Below are positions 25,729-34,075 of a stretch of 50,062 nucleotides of DNA, piece after piece. Every line of letters begins with the position of its first letter. The first letter of the stretch is position 1. The DNA is from an uncultured Clostridia bacterium (GTDB lineage Bacteria; Bacillota; Clostridia; Lachnospirales; Lachnospiraceae), in the NCBI GenBank assembly GCA_947385955.1, contig CANDNA010000025.1:1-50062 (forward strand). The letters run 5' to 3'. The position numbers and the translations under genes were made by a program. Below the pieces are notes generated by a model that was given only the letters and a program-made list of their open reading frames with translations, was not told where the DNA came from and did no database searches.

Positions 25729-27918
25729 ATGGCAATAAACTATCATAGGACAAGTCATATTTTCACATTGGATACAAAGAATACAACTTATCAGATGAAG
25801 GTGGATGATTTTGGGTTCCTGCTGCATTTGTATTACGGCGCCAGGATATCCGGCAGCATGGAATATCTCCTGACTTATTTTGACAGAGGATTTTCGGGGA
25901 ACCCGGCGGATGTAGGTACGGACAGGACCTATTCGATGGATGCGCTGCCACAGGAATATCCGGCTATGGGAACGGGAGATTACCGCAGCAGTGCCCTTGT
26001 GATTCACAATGGGGACGGTTCTGACTGCTGTGACCTGCGGTATGTCAGCCATGAGATCAGGCAGGGGAAATATGGCCTGGTGGGACTTCCGGCAGTGTAT
26101 GCCGGAGAGGATGAGGCGCAGACACTGGAGATCCTGCTGGAGGACAGTGTCAGCATGGTGCGGGTCAGCCTGTTATATGGTGTACTGGAAGAAGAGGATA
26201 TCATTACAAGAAGTGTGAAGATTTCCAATCTGGGCAGAGAGGATGTTATTGTGGAAAAGGCAGCCTGTGCCTGTCTGGATTTTCTTTCCGGCAATTATGA
26301 TCTGATCAGTTTTTACGGCAGACATGTGATGGAACGCAGTTTTCAGCGAAAAGAGATTGCTCACGGCAGCTTTTCCATCGGCAGCAGGCGTGGGACTTCC
26401 AGCCACCAGTACAATCCGGCAGTGATTATTGCACAAAAGGATGCCACCGAGGATGTGGGAGGCTGCTATGGCATGATGTTTGTTTACAGCGGCAGTTTTC
26501 TGTGCGAGGCGGAGAAGGATCAGTTTGACCAGACCAGAGTGATGATGGGGCTGCAGAGGGATCTCTTCCATTATACGCTGGAGCGGGGCGAAGTGCTGAC
26601 CGTGCCGGAAACGGTTCTGATTTATTCGGATGAAGGATTTGGAAAACTGTCCAATCTGTACCACCGGTGTATCAGGAAGCATTTGTACAGGGGAAAATAC
26701 GCGCAGATGCCAAGACCGGTGCTGCTGAACAGTTGGGAAGCCTTTTATTTTGATTTTACCGGGGAAGATATCTGCAGGCTGGCAGAAGATGCGGCGGCCC
26801 TTGGCATGGATATGGTGGTGATGGACGACGGCTGGTTCGGAAAACGTGAGGATGACAACAGCGGTCTGGGTGACTGGCAGGTCAATGAGGAAAAGCTGGG
26901 ATGTACCCTGGGCGAGCTGATTGAGAGGATCAATCAGCTGGGTGTAAAATTCGGCATCTGGATCGAGCCGGAAATGGTATCGGAGGACAGTGACCTTTAC
27001 CGGGCCCATCCCGACTGGGTGATGCGGATACCGGGCAGAAAGCCGGTTCATGGCAGAAACCAGCTGGTGCTGGATTTTTCCAGGTCGGAGGTCCGGGATT
27101 ATATTTTCGAACAGATTTGCGGCGTTTTGGATCAGGGCAATGTGGAGTACGTGAAATGGGATATGAACCGGAGTATTTCCGATATTTATTCTGAGGAGAG
27201 AAGTCCGGGAAAGGTTGCCCATGATTATATGCTGGGTGTGTATGAATTTCTGGAAAAGCTGATGAAGCGGTATCCGGATATGCTGATCGAGGGCTGCAGC
27301 GGGGGCGGCGGACGGTTTGATGCAGGAATGCTGTATTATACGCCCCAGATCTGGTGCAGCGACAATACGGATGCACTGGACCGGCTGAAGATCCAGTACG
27401 GTACCTCATTCTTTTATCCGCCTTCTGCAGTGGGCGCCCATGTATCGGCTGTGCCCAACCACCAGACAGGGCGGAGCATCGGTCTGCAGACGAGAGGCGT
27501 CGTGGCGATGGCCGGCAGCGGCTTTGGCTATGAACTGAATCCGGCTCAGATGACCGCAGAGGAAAAAGAAGCGGTCAAAGAGCAGATTACAGTGTATAAA
27601 AAATATGAACAACTGGTGCTTACAGGCGATTATTACCGTCTTTCCAGCCCTTTTGAGGATGTGTATACGGCATGGATGTTTGTGTCCGGGGACGGAGAGC
27701 AGGCGCTGGTAAGCGCAGTGATGACCATACAGAACGGAAACCTCAATATGCCTACCAGCTATGTGAAGCTGAAAGGCCTGCAGAGAGATGCGCTGTATGA
27801 GGACGGCACAGGCAGCAGATGCTATTATGGCTCTGCGCTGATGGAAGCAGGACTGCCGCTGCCTGTAGAGCTGGGAGAATACCTGTCATATCAGATTGAA
27901 CTGCATAGAAAACAGTGA
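25729..27918 (+). CDS. Alpha-galactosidase, GH36 family
   Basis: The 729-residue enzyme releases galactose from alpha-1,6-galactosides such as melibiose and raffinose. It has the N-terminal beta-sandwich, a central barrel and a C-terminal beta domain. The nucleophile is Asp478 in YVKWDMNR and the acid/base is Asp548 in WCSDNTDALDR, matching the conserved GH36 spacing; MDDGWFGKR and WIEPEMVSED are further family motifs. It has no signal peptide, so it acts in the cytoplasm after uptake by the upstream transporter. The start is the ATG with AAGGAG seven bases upstream; an earlier in-frame ATG-like start at 25666 falls in a hairpin region. A terminator follows. Confidence 0.95.
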   Translation: MAINYHRTSHIFTLDTKNTTYQMKVDDFGFLLHLYYGARISGSMEYLLTYFDRGFSGNPADVGTDRTYSMDALPQEYPAMGTGDYRSSALVIHNGDGSDCCDLRYVSHEIRQGKYGLVGLPAVYAGEDEAQTLEILLEDSVSMVRVSLLYGVLEEEDIITRSVKISNLGREDVIVEKAACACLDFLSGNYDLISFYGRHVMERSFQRKEIAHGSFSIGSRRGTSSHQYNPAVIIAQKDATEDVGGCYGMMFVYSGSFLCEAEKDQFDQTRVMMGLQRDLFHYTLERGEVLTVPETVLIYSDEGFGKLSNLYHRCIRKHLYRGKYAQMPRPVLLNSWEAFYFDFTGEDICRLAEDAAALGMDMVVMDDGWFGKREDDNSGLGDWQVNEEKLGCTLGELIERINQLGVKFGIWIEPEMVSEDSDLYRAHPDWVMRIPGRKPVHGRNQLVLDFSRSEVRDYIFEQICGVLDQGNVEYVKWDMNRSISDIYSEERSPGKVAHDYMLGVYEFLEKLMKRYPDMLIEGCSGGGGRFDAGMLYYTPQIWCSDNTDALDRLKIQYGTSFFYPPSAVGAHVSAVPNHQTGRSIGLQTRGVVAMAGSGFGYELNPAQMTAEEKEAVKEQITVYKKYEQLVLTGDYYRLSSPFEDVYTAWMFVSGDGEQALVSAVMTIQNGNLNMPTSYVKLKGLQRDALYEDGTGSRCYYGSALMEAGLPLPVELGEYLSYQIELHRKQ

Positions 27919-27952
27919 CAAAAGCATAGGGGAGAATGAGTAAAACAAATAG

Positions 27953-27980
27953 AAACGGGCCGGGATTTCCGGCCTGTTTT
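27953..27980 (+). terminator. Terminator of the alpha-galactoside operon
   Basis: ACGGGCCGG pairs with CCGGCCTGT (one G-T pair) over the five-base loop GATTT, followed by TTTT. It lies 37 bases after the alpha-galactosidase stop. Confidence 0.85.
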
Positions 27981-28016
27981 GGTTATGGGCTTTAGCATGT
28001 TGAGTATGATGTAGTT

Positions 28017-28113
28017 TTTCGTGTTCCGAAAAACGGAATCATGCGAAACACAAAACCACCTGCCAGATATGCCCCTCATCAAGTAGATGGGTGAAATATC
28101 ATTAACAGGTGGT
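28017..28113. repeat. Two adjacent inverted repeats at the edge of the AT-rich island
   Basis: The first (28017-28048) has TTCCG AAAAA CGGAA as a perfect core, extended by TTTCG/CGAAA across two- and five-base interior loops. The second (28055-28113) has ACCACCTG/CAGGTGGT as outer arms, GATAT/ATATC and CATC/GATG as nested arms. They mark the change from ordinary to AT-rich sequence. They could be element-end structures, an untranslated RNA or a regulatory site; no gene is associated. Confidence 0.55.
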
Positions 28114-28402
28114 CATGATTTTAAAGAGAAAAGTGGGAAAAGAGAAAATATTGTCAGAAACTGTTTGGTTGTGTTGTGATAATAAATATATTTTGTTAAA
28201 ATGCATATATTGGGTAGATAAAAAAGTAATTACTCCAGTTAAGGATATGTTTTTTTATTGAGTGATTTAATACGGGCTGATTGTCTGTCATTCATATTTT
28301 ATCATGTTTTGTCGTAGTAGATTTTTATGATGAAGTTAAATCAGGGAATGAGAGCGGAGCAACATAGATTTACTGAAGAAAATGAAAACGGCTTACTTAT
28401 TG
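28114..28402. other. AT-rich intergenic stretch without recognised gene
   Basis: About 290 bases of AT-rich DNA with no convincing coding sequence. A 27-codon ORF at 28327-28410 has no ribosome binding site and no recognised similarity, so it is not called. Confidence 0.5.
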
Positions 28403-28432
28403 TTGGGTAAAAAATTGGTTAATTTTTATAAT
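28403..28432 (+). promoter_or_regulatory. Probable promoter of the restriction-modification operon
   Basis: TTGGGT (28403-28408), an 18-base spacer and a perfect TATAAT (28427-28432) lie about 44 bases before the methylase ATG. The strong site GGAGGAG is at 28463-28469. Confidence 0.55.
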
Positions 28433-28475
28433 TGATTATATATGGTTTTCCAACTGTTAAACGGAGGAGTACGTT

Positions 28476-30341
28476 ATGAATAGATTTGATATTATAAATA
28501 GGATTGGGGATAAATATCGTGTCGGGAATATGGAAACAGGTGAATTTAGCTATGTGCAGGCGTTAAAATCAGTAGGTAAGGATATAAAGGATTATCAAAA
28601 AGCTACATCGGGTATACAACATCAATTTTTGGATATCAGATTTGAGAATGAACGGTTAGCAGTTCTTGTTGAATGCAAAAATAAATTTAGCAGGTGGGAT
28701 AAAGTAAAAATTCAAGCGCAATTACAAGATTATGTCCGTTTTGAAAAGGCATATTCTGAGAAAAAAATTGTTGCCATTCTTGCTGAAACGGATGGCGATG
28801 AAATTTGGGTCTGGCATGGCCAATCTGTAATTATTGATGAAGAGCACCGGGCTGAAGATGAAGTTACGCTTCGTACGTTTGAAGAATATGAAAATTTATG
28901 CTTTGGCAGGGTAAATGATAAAATTAAAGTTGTTGATTCTATTAAGACTCTCAATGAAAAATTGCATTCTGATGGTATAAATGAAAAGTTACGTAGCCAA
29001 TTTGTTGGCACTTGCCTTCTTGCGCTTAAGAACGGTCTTGTATATAAGGCGGTAAAAGAGACTCTTGATCCTAAAACCGGAAAGAAAGTTGAACCTGAAA
29101 AAGTCGTACTTAAGAGTATCAAAGATATTTTGGAAGGTTTATTAGCGCGTAGCGGCAGTTTGAATAAAGCGGGAAAACTTGCTGTTTTAAATAGTAAAGT
29201 TCTTGACGACCAGGATGTAAAGAGCCTGACATATAGGGAATTAGAAGATATTTTGCAGTTTATAGATGATAATGTTGTGCCTTACATAAACGATAAAAGT
29301 ACAGCGGGGCAGGATTTGTTAAATCTGTTTTTCACAACTTTTAATAAATATGTTGGGAAATCGGATAAGAATCAAGCGTTTACCCCTGATCATATCTGTG
29401 ATTTTATGAGTAAAGCGGTTGGCGTGAATAAAAAGTCAAGGGTACTGGATCCCTGTTGTGGAAGCGGAGCTTTTCTTGTCCGTGCAATGACAGATGCAAT
29501 GGATGATTGCGACACTGAAGATGAGCGTGAGGAGGTTAAAAGAAATCAGATTTTTGGAATTGAGTATGAAGAAGGCGCTTTTGGTCTTTCTTCAACAAAT
29601 ATGTTGATTCATGGTGATGGCAACTCTAATGTTGTACAAGATTCCATGTTTAAACGAAGTAAGTGGATAGAGGAAAGCAATATTAGTATTGTGTTAATGA
29701 ATCCTCCCTACAATGCTACCAAAAAATGCTGTGATCCTGACTACACTAAAAACTGGAATGCAAAGAAAAAGGAAGATCCCTCAAAAGGGTTACATTTTGT
29801 TGAGTGGGTAGCCAGGCATGTTCCTTCTACTTGTAAAATGGCGGTTCTTCTTCCGATGCAGGCGGCTATTGGGAATAGTGGTGATGTTAAAATATTCAAA
29901 AAGAAAATGTTAGATAATTATACTCTTGATGCTGTTTTCTCACTTCCTGTAGAAATGTTTTACCCTGGGGCTGCTGCTGTTGCTTGTTGTATGATATTTG
30001 ATCTTTCTCAAAAACATGAAAAAGCAAATAAAGATACATTTTTTGGTTATTTTAAAGAGGATAAGTTTATAAAACGAAAAGGATTGGGACGTATTGAAAG
30101 AACAGATTCAGATGGGAGTAGTTTATGGATAAAAACGAAAGAATTGTGGCTGGATTTATATAAAAATAAACGAGAGGTTCCAGGTTTATCAGTAATGCAT
30201 AAAGTTACCTGGAGGGACGAATGGCTTGCAGAAGCCTATATGGAAACAGATTATAGCACACTAAAGGAGGAGGATTTTAAGAAAGTTTTAAATGATTATT
30301 TATCATATCTTGTAAAAACCGGAGGTGTAATGAATGATTGA
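28476..30341 (+). CDS. BcgI-like fused restriction endonuclease / N6-adenine methylase subunit
   Basis: The 621-residue chain combines cutting and methylating parts. Residues 1-130 look like a PD-(D/E)XK nuclease: FLDIRF (Asp53) then VLVECKNK (Glu66-x-Lys68) and QAQLQDYVRFEKA. Residues about 255-540 are an HsdM-type N6-adenine methylase, with SAM motif I DPCCGSGAFLV (about 323-333) and catalytic NPPY (about 408-411). No HsdR helicase is next to it, so this matches the BcgI/type IIB (IIG-like) plan, where the RM subunit pairs with a separate specificity subunit. Its AT-rich codon use differs sharply from neighbours on both sides, indicating transfer. It overlaps the specificity gene by 8 bases. 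Confidence 0.85.
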   Translation: MNRFDIINRIGDKYRVGNMETGEFSYVQALKSVGKDIKDYQKATSGIQHQFLDIRFENERLAVLVECKNKFSRWDKVKIQAQLQDYVRFEKAYSEKKIVAILAETDGDEIWVWHGQSVIIDEEHRAEDEVTLRTFEEYENLCFGRVNDKIKVVDSIKTLNEKLHSDGINEKLRSQFVGTCLLALKNGLVYKAVKETLDPKTGKKVEPEKVVLKSIKDILEGLLARSGSLNKAGKLAVLNSKVLDDQDVKSLTYRELEDILQFIDDNVVPYINDKSTAGQDLLNLFFTTFNKYVGKSDKNQAFTPDHICDFMSKAVGVNKKSRVLDPCCGSGAFLVRAMTDAMDDCDTEDEREEVKRNQIFGIEYEEGAFGLSSTNMLIHGDGNSNVVQDSMFKRSKWIEESNISIVLMNPPYNATKKCCDPDYTKNWNAKKKEDPSKGLHFVEWVARHVPSTCKMAVLLPMQAAIGNSGDVKIFKKKMLDNYTLDAVFSLPVEMFYPGAAAVACCMIFDLSQKHEKANKDTFFGYFKEDKFIKRKGLGRIERTDSDGSSLWIKTKELWLDLYKNKREVPGLSVMHKVTWRDEWLAEAYMETDYSTLKEEDFKKVLNDYLSYLVKTGGVMND

Positions 30342-31401
30342 TACATCTCATTGGAAATTCTTTAATTTATCAGGTGATAATGGTATTTTTAAAATTGAAC
30401 CATGCAAATGCAATAATGCTGGTGAATTGCTTGAGCAAGGGGATGACATTGAATATATTGGTGCTAAGAAAGAGGATAATGGCGTAATGAATCTTGTAAA
30501 ATATAATGAGTTGCTTGTTACTAAAGGAAATTGCATTATATTTATTTGTGATGGGCAAGGTTCTGTTGGATATACAAACTATATTGATCATGACTTTATT
30601 GGTTCAACAACATTATCTGCTGGTTATAATAGTAATTTAAATGAAAAAAACGGTTTGTTTCTTGTTACAGTGCTTGATTTGGAACGATATAGATATTCAT
30701 TTGGCAGAAAATACAGACCAAATCTGTCAAAAGTAAAAATAAAATTGCCTGCAACTGTTGCAGGTGAACCGGACTGGGAATATATGGAGAAATATATTGA
30801 GTCTTTAAATTATAGACCAATTACTACGAATGTTCCTCAATTATCTGGTAAGCCATTAAAAACAGATGAATGGAAAGAATTCTATTTGCATCGTATTATG
30901 ATTGTTGATATGGGTAATGGAATTGATGCAATAATGACTACAAATGATAATCCAAAGTATAATTATGTTTCTCGTGATAGTAATGGTAATGGTGTTGTCG
31001 GTTTTGTTGACGAGATTAGTGGTGAAGAACCGTTTCCTGCGGGTGCAATGTCTTTGGCTTTGGGTGGAAGTTTTTTAGGTTCGTGCTTTATTCAGAGAAA
31101 ACCTTTTTATACGGCACAAAATGTTGCTGTATTACAGGAAAAGGTATCATTATCCGATCACACAAAATTATTTATTGCTACACTTATAAGAAATGAATGC
31201 AAAATAAAATATCAGGCTTTTGGGCGCGAATTGAATGCACATTTCAGAAAAGATTTTACGATCAAACTTCCTGTCAAACATGATAACAGAGGTAAAATAA
31301 GTATTGATGAAACACATAGATTTTCGGATGATGGCTATATTCCCGATTGGGATTGGATGGATAGTTATATGAAATCTCTGCCCTATAGTGATAGAATTTA
31401 A
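30334..31401 (+). CDS. Specificity (S/BcgB-like) subunit with two target-recognition halves
   Basis: The 355-residue protein is built from two similar halves, each a target-recognition domain followed by a conserved helix. The first half ends with GEPDWEYMEKYIESLNY (about 146-162) and the second with YIPDWDWMDSYMKSLPY near the C-terminus; FGRKYRPNLSKVKIKLP and FGRELNAHFRKDFTIKLP also correspond. This is the layout expected for a subunit reading a two-part asymmetric DNA site and binding two RM subunits. GGAGG is eight bases before the ATG, which overlaps the methylase end. The DNA target cannot be predicted from sequence. AT-rich codon use matches the upstream gene. Confidence 0.82.
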   Translation: MIDTSHWKFFNLSGDNGIFKIEPCKCNNAGELLEQGDDIEYIGAKKEDNGVMNLVKYNELLVTKGNCIIFICDGQGSVGYTNYIDHDFIGSTTLSAGYNSNLNEKNGLFLVTVLDLERYRYSFGRKYRPNLSKVKIKLPATVAGEPDWEYMEKYIESLNYRPITTNVPQLSGKPLKTDEWKEFYLHRIMIVDMGNGIDAIMTTNDNPKYNYVSRDSNGNGVVGFVDEISGEEPFPAGAMSLALGGSFLGSCFIQRKPFYTAQNVAVLQEKVSLSDHTKLFIATLIRNECKIKYQAFGRELNAHFRKDFTIKLPVKHDNRGKISIDETHRFSDDGYIPDWDWMDSYMKSLPYSDRI

Positions 31402-31542
31402 GAGGAAATATACAGATGATGCAATTATGATGCATAGGCATGTTAAAATATACCATATGCATGTTTCTAATGATTTACAACGGCAGAAAGTCCGGGAAGG
31501 GTACGTTCTGTTGTGTACACAATGGGGAAGGAGGGGCAGAGG

Positions 31543-33267
31543 ATGAAGGAGCAGAAAGGAAAGAAAAGGCGCAGGATATTATCGGGGCGTCAGGCCGGCG
31601 GCATATTGTTATGTGTATTGCTGATATGCCTTACAACACAGTCACTGACAGTAGCGGGAAAGGAAAAGAGCGCCGCACCCAAAGATAAAATCCGGTTCGG
31701 GAATCAGACACAGAGGTATCCGGTTGTCAGTCAGTGTGCAAAGGGAAGGCAGGAAGATTATATTAAGCTGACACTTTCGGGAATTACCGGGGAGAGGGAT
31801 GAAGCGGCGCCGGAAATGGAAGGGAAAAAGTCGGGGACCTGCTATATCAGAAAGCAGAGGAACAGCCAGGGGGGATTTTCTTCTGCGGCCTGTTCCTATG
31901 ACGTACCGGTGGGATGGAAATTTGGCTCAAACAGCTGGGAACCCTGCCTGGAAGCTGTCTGGCCTGATGGTTCGGATGCGGAGGTCTATATCCACATTAC
32001 GGAAAACCGGATGTTTCCGGGCGGTGTGGGGAAAAACTGGGCAGTGATGCAGAAGAAGATCAAAGAAAGCGCCCAAAAGACAAAAGGAGTCAGCTTTTCC
32101 GGGTTCCGGTTTGAACGGTATCTCAGAGAAGATGAAAGGGAATTGTTGTTTTACAGTTTTTGCTGTACGGTAAACGGGGAAAAAGTACAGTATGCCATAG
32201 CCTATGTAATGGGTGAGACCTATCTGGCAGAGTTTATCGGGAGCTGTCCTGTGGATAAAGGTATAGGAGAAACCGAATCTGCGGATTATGCCATTGAGGA
32301 GATTACCCGTTATATGGCCGCTTCCTTTGTGGAAACCAAAGAGGAAAAAAATTTTGACCAGTTAAAATACCGACAGTATATGGGGTATGAAAACTGGGCC
32401 TATGAGGATCTGCACAATCCGTTTGCGATGGCTGCGTATCTGTATGCGCCGGAAAAGGAACCGCGCTTTACGGGTGAAAACAAAGAGCTTACCTTTGCTT
32501 CGGAGGAATGGGAGGATTTGCTGCGCACTGCCACCGGATATTACCGTGACATGTCGGATGCGGAGTGGGAGAGTTTTTGCGACAGGCCTTTATGTGCCGC
32601 TGATGTGGCATGGATTACGGAGGTGACTATGACGGAAAGCCCCATACCCGGAAGAGATGAAATATCTGTGGGCGGGCTGAGGTTGAAAGATGCGGATTGT
32701 GCCGAATATTCCCTGAGTACATTACAGGATATTGCCGTACTGCCCAATCTGCAAAAGCTGACACTGGAAATCGGCGGTGTGTCCGACTATGAGGTTTTAA
32801 AAGAATGCAGATCGCTGACAGAACTGACACTGGTCACTCCGACGGAACTGCAGGATGCGGACTGGCTGTGTGAGCTTCCGAACCTGAAATCTCTGACACT
32901 GCGGATCAGCATGTTTTCTTATCTGAATGAGATGGGATATGAAAAGGACGGAGGAAGTACATTCCAGAAGGATAAAAATGGCGAAACGGGTTCAGGCGGT
33001 GAGAAAGAAGCGGGCCCGGTTTCAGACGGGACATGGGAGCGTATTTTAAAGAAGTGTACCAAACTGGAATATCTGGAACTGGAGCATCCCGGTATGATGG
33101 AGTTTGACTTTTTAAATGCACTTCCGAATCTGTATACTTTCTGCCTTTATGGAGAAGAGCGGGACAGCCAGGCGGCAGAGGTACGGAGGGCGGTGTTTGG
33201 TGAAAGCGCCTGTCCGCAGGTGAAATGTCTGGTGGTGGACGAATCCTGGATTCGCAATCCGGGCTGA
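31543..33267 (+). CDS. Secreted or membrane-anchored protein with leucine-rich-like region
   Basis: I do not recognise a named gene. The 574-residue protein begins with a very basic stretch and one hydrophobic segment (about 18-37), a signal peptide or anchor. Residues about 40-290 form an unknown domain with VPVGWKFGSNSWEPCLEAVW. Residues about 380-460 and 510-545 show repeated leucine-rich spacing (LQDIAVLPNLQKLTLEIGG, LPNLKSLTLRIS, CTKLEYLELEHPG), typical of LRR surface proteins. A low-complexity insert rich in Gly/Lys/Glu lies between. The start uses AAGGAGG eight bases from the ATG. Base composition returns to that of the chromosome, so it marks the right edge of the island. Confidence 0.65.
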   Translation: MKEQKGKKRRRILSGRQAGGILLCVLLICLTTQSLTVAGKEKSAAPKDKIRFGNQTQRYPVVSQCAKGRQEDYIKLTLSGITGERDEAAPEMEGKKSGTCYIRKQRNSQGGFSSAACSYDVPVGWKFGSNSWEPCLEAVWPDGSDAEVYIHITENRMFPGGVGKNWAVMQKKIKESAQKTKGVSFSGFRFERYLREDERELLFYSFCCTVNGEKVQYAIAYVMGETYLAEFIGSCPVDKGIGETESADYAIEEITRYMAASFVETKEEKNFDQLKYRQYMGYENWAYEDLHNPFAMAAYLYAPEKEPRFTGENKELTFASEEWEDLLRTATGYYRDMSDAEWESFCDRPLCAADVAWITEVTMTESPIPGRDEISVGGLRLKDADCAEYSLSTLQDIAVLPNLQKLTLEIGGVSDYEVLKECRSLTELTLVTPTELQDADWLCELPNLKSLTLRISMFSYLNEMGYEKDGGSTFQKDKNGETGSGGEKEAGPVSDGTWERILKKCTKLEYLELEHPGMMEFDFLNALPNLYTFCLYGEERDSQAAEVRRAVFGESACPQVKCLVVDESWIRNPG

Positions 33268-33279
33268 TGATTTTATGTG

Positions 33280-33308
33280 TTTACTGTGGACGGATTGTCT
33301 GATATAAT
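33280..33308 (+). promoter_or_regulatory. Probable promoter upstream of the GrpB gene
   Basis: A perfect TATAAT (33303-33308) follows TTTACT (33280-33285) with a 17-base spacer. It begins 13 bases after the LRR-like gene stop. Confidence 0.5.
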
Positions 33309-33350
33309 AAAGCGGTAAATATCATAGATAAAGTAGAGGCAGAGCGATTT

Positions 33351-33382
33351 ACGGCATAGTCAGATATGGCTATGCCGTTTTT
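33351..33382 (+). terminator. Hairpin with T-run between promoter and GrpB gene
   Basis: ACGGCATAG pairs with CTATGCCGT across a 10-base loop and runs into TTTT. It could end transcription of the LRR-like gene, but because it lies after a TATAAT box and 40 bases before the GrpB start it could also act as a leader attenuator. Confidence 0.65.
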
Positions 33383-33422
33383 CCTGAAAAATGATATAGG
33401 GATGAGAGGAAAGGAGACTGTT

Positions 33423-33995
33423 ATGGGGAAATCCTTATCTGAAATGACGCTGGAAGAATTGTGGAGACTGTTCCCCATCATTTTGTCTGCGCATAAAACC
33501 TGTTGGAAGGACTGGTATGAGGAAGAAAGGCAAAGGATAACGGCTCTTTTGCAGAGCAGAGAGTTCAGAATCCATCATATCGGGAGTACGGCCATCCGTG
33601 GTATATGGGCAAAACCGATTGTTGATATGTTGATGGAAATTCCCCCGGATGTTTCTATGGAACAGATCAAAGAGGAGCTCGTGAGAATCGGTTATGTATG
33701 TATGTCAGAAGGAGAAAACAGAAAATCCCTGAACAGAGGATACACGGATACAGGATTTGCAGAGAAAGTGTTTCACCTGCATTTACGTTATTACGGCGAC
33801 CATGATGAATTGTATTTCCGGGATTATATGAATGACCACCCTGCTCTGGCAAAGGAATATGAAACTTTAAAAATTTCCCTGTGGGAAAAGTATGCCTGTA
33901 ACAGAGATGCCTATACAGACGAAAAAGGCGGGTTTGTAAGGAAATATACAGAGTGCGCCAGAAAGCAGTATCATAACAGACCGGGCAGGCTATGA
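33423..33995 (+). CDS. GrpB family protein (nucleotidyltransferase-like)
   Basis: The 190-residue protein matches the GrpB/UPF0157 family through HHIGSTAIRGIWAKPIVDMLME, the family signature, and a C-terminal LHLRYYGDHDELYFRDYMNDHP. The fold is related to nucleotidyltransferases, but the substrate is not known. The start is the ATG with AAAGGAG six bases upstream; an in-frame ATG at 33366 would lie inside the hairpin and lacks a site. A NADAR-family gene follows 80 bases downstream on the same strand. Confidence 0.85.
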   Translation: MGKSLSEMTLEELWRLFPIILSAHKTCWKDWYEEERQRITALLQSREFRIHHIGSTAIRGIWAKPIVDMLMEIPPDVSMEQIKEELVRIGYVCMSEGENRKSLNRGYTDTGFAEKVFHLHLRYYGDHDELYFRDYMNDHPALAKEYETLKISLWEKYACNRDAYTDEKGGFVRKYTECARKQYHNRPGRL

Positions 33996-34075
33996 CAGTT
34001 TGACAGGAATCAGCAGGAAATGGAACATTTCCATAACAGAGGAACTATGTTTGAGAAAGGGGATGGAACAGAAGT

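Noticed and set aside
26173-27222. A 349-codon minus-strand frame
   Set aside because: Antisense to the GH36 alpha-galactosidase, whose catalytic motifs are intact.
28327-28410. A 27-codon ORF upstream of the RM operon
   Set aside because: No ribosome binding site and no recognised similarity; it also runs into the promoter region.
31440-31688. An 82-codon frame at the island's right edge
   Set aside because: It overlaps the signal region of the LRR-like gene in another frame; AAGGAGG lies beside the ATG at 31543 instead.
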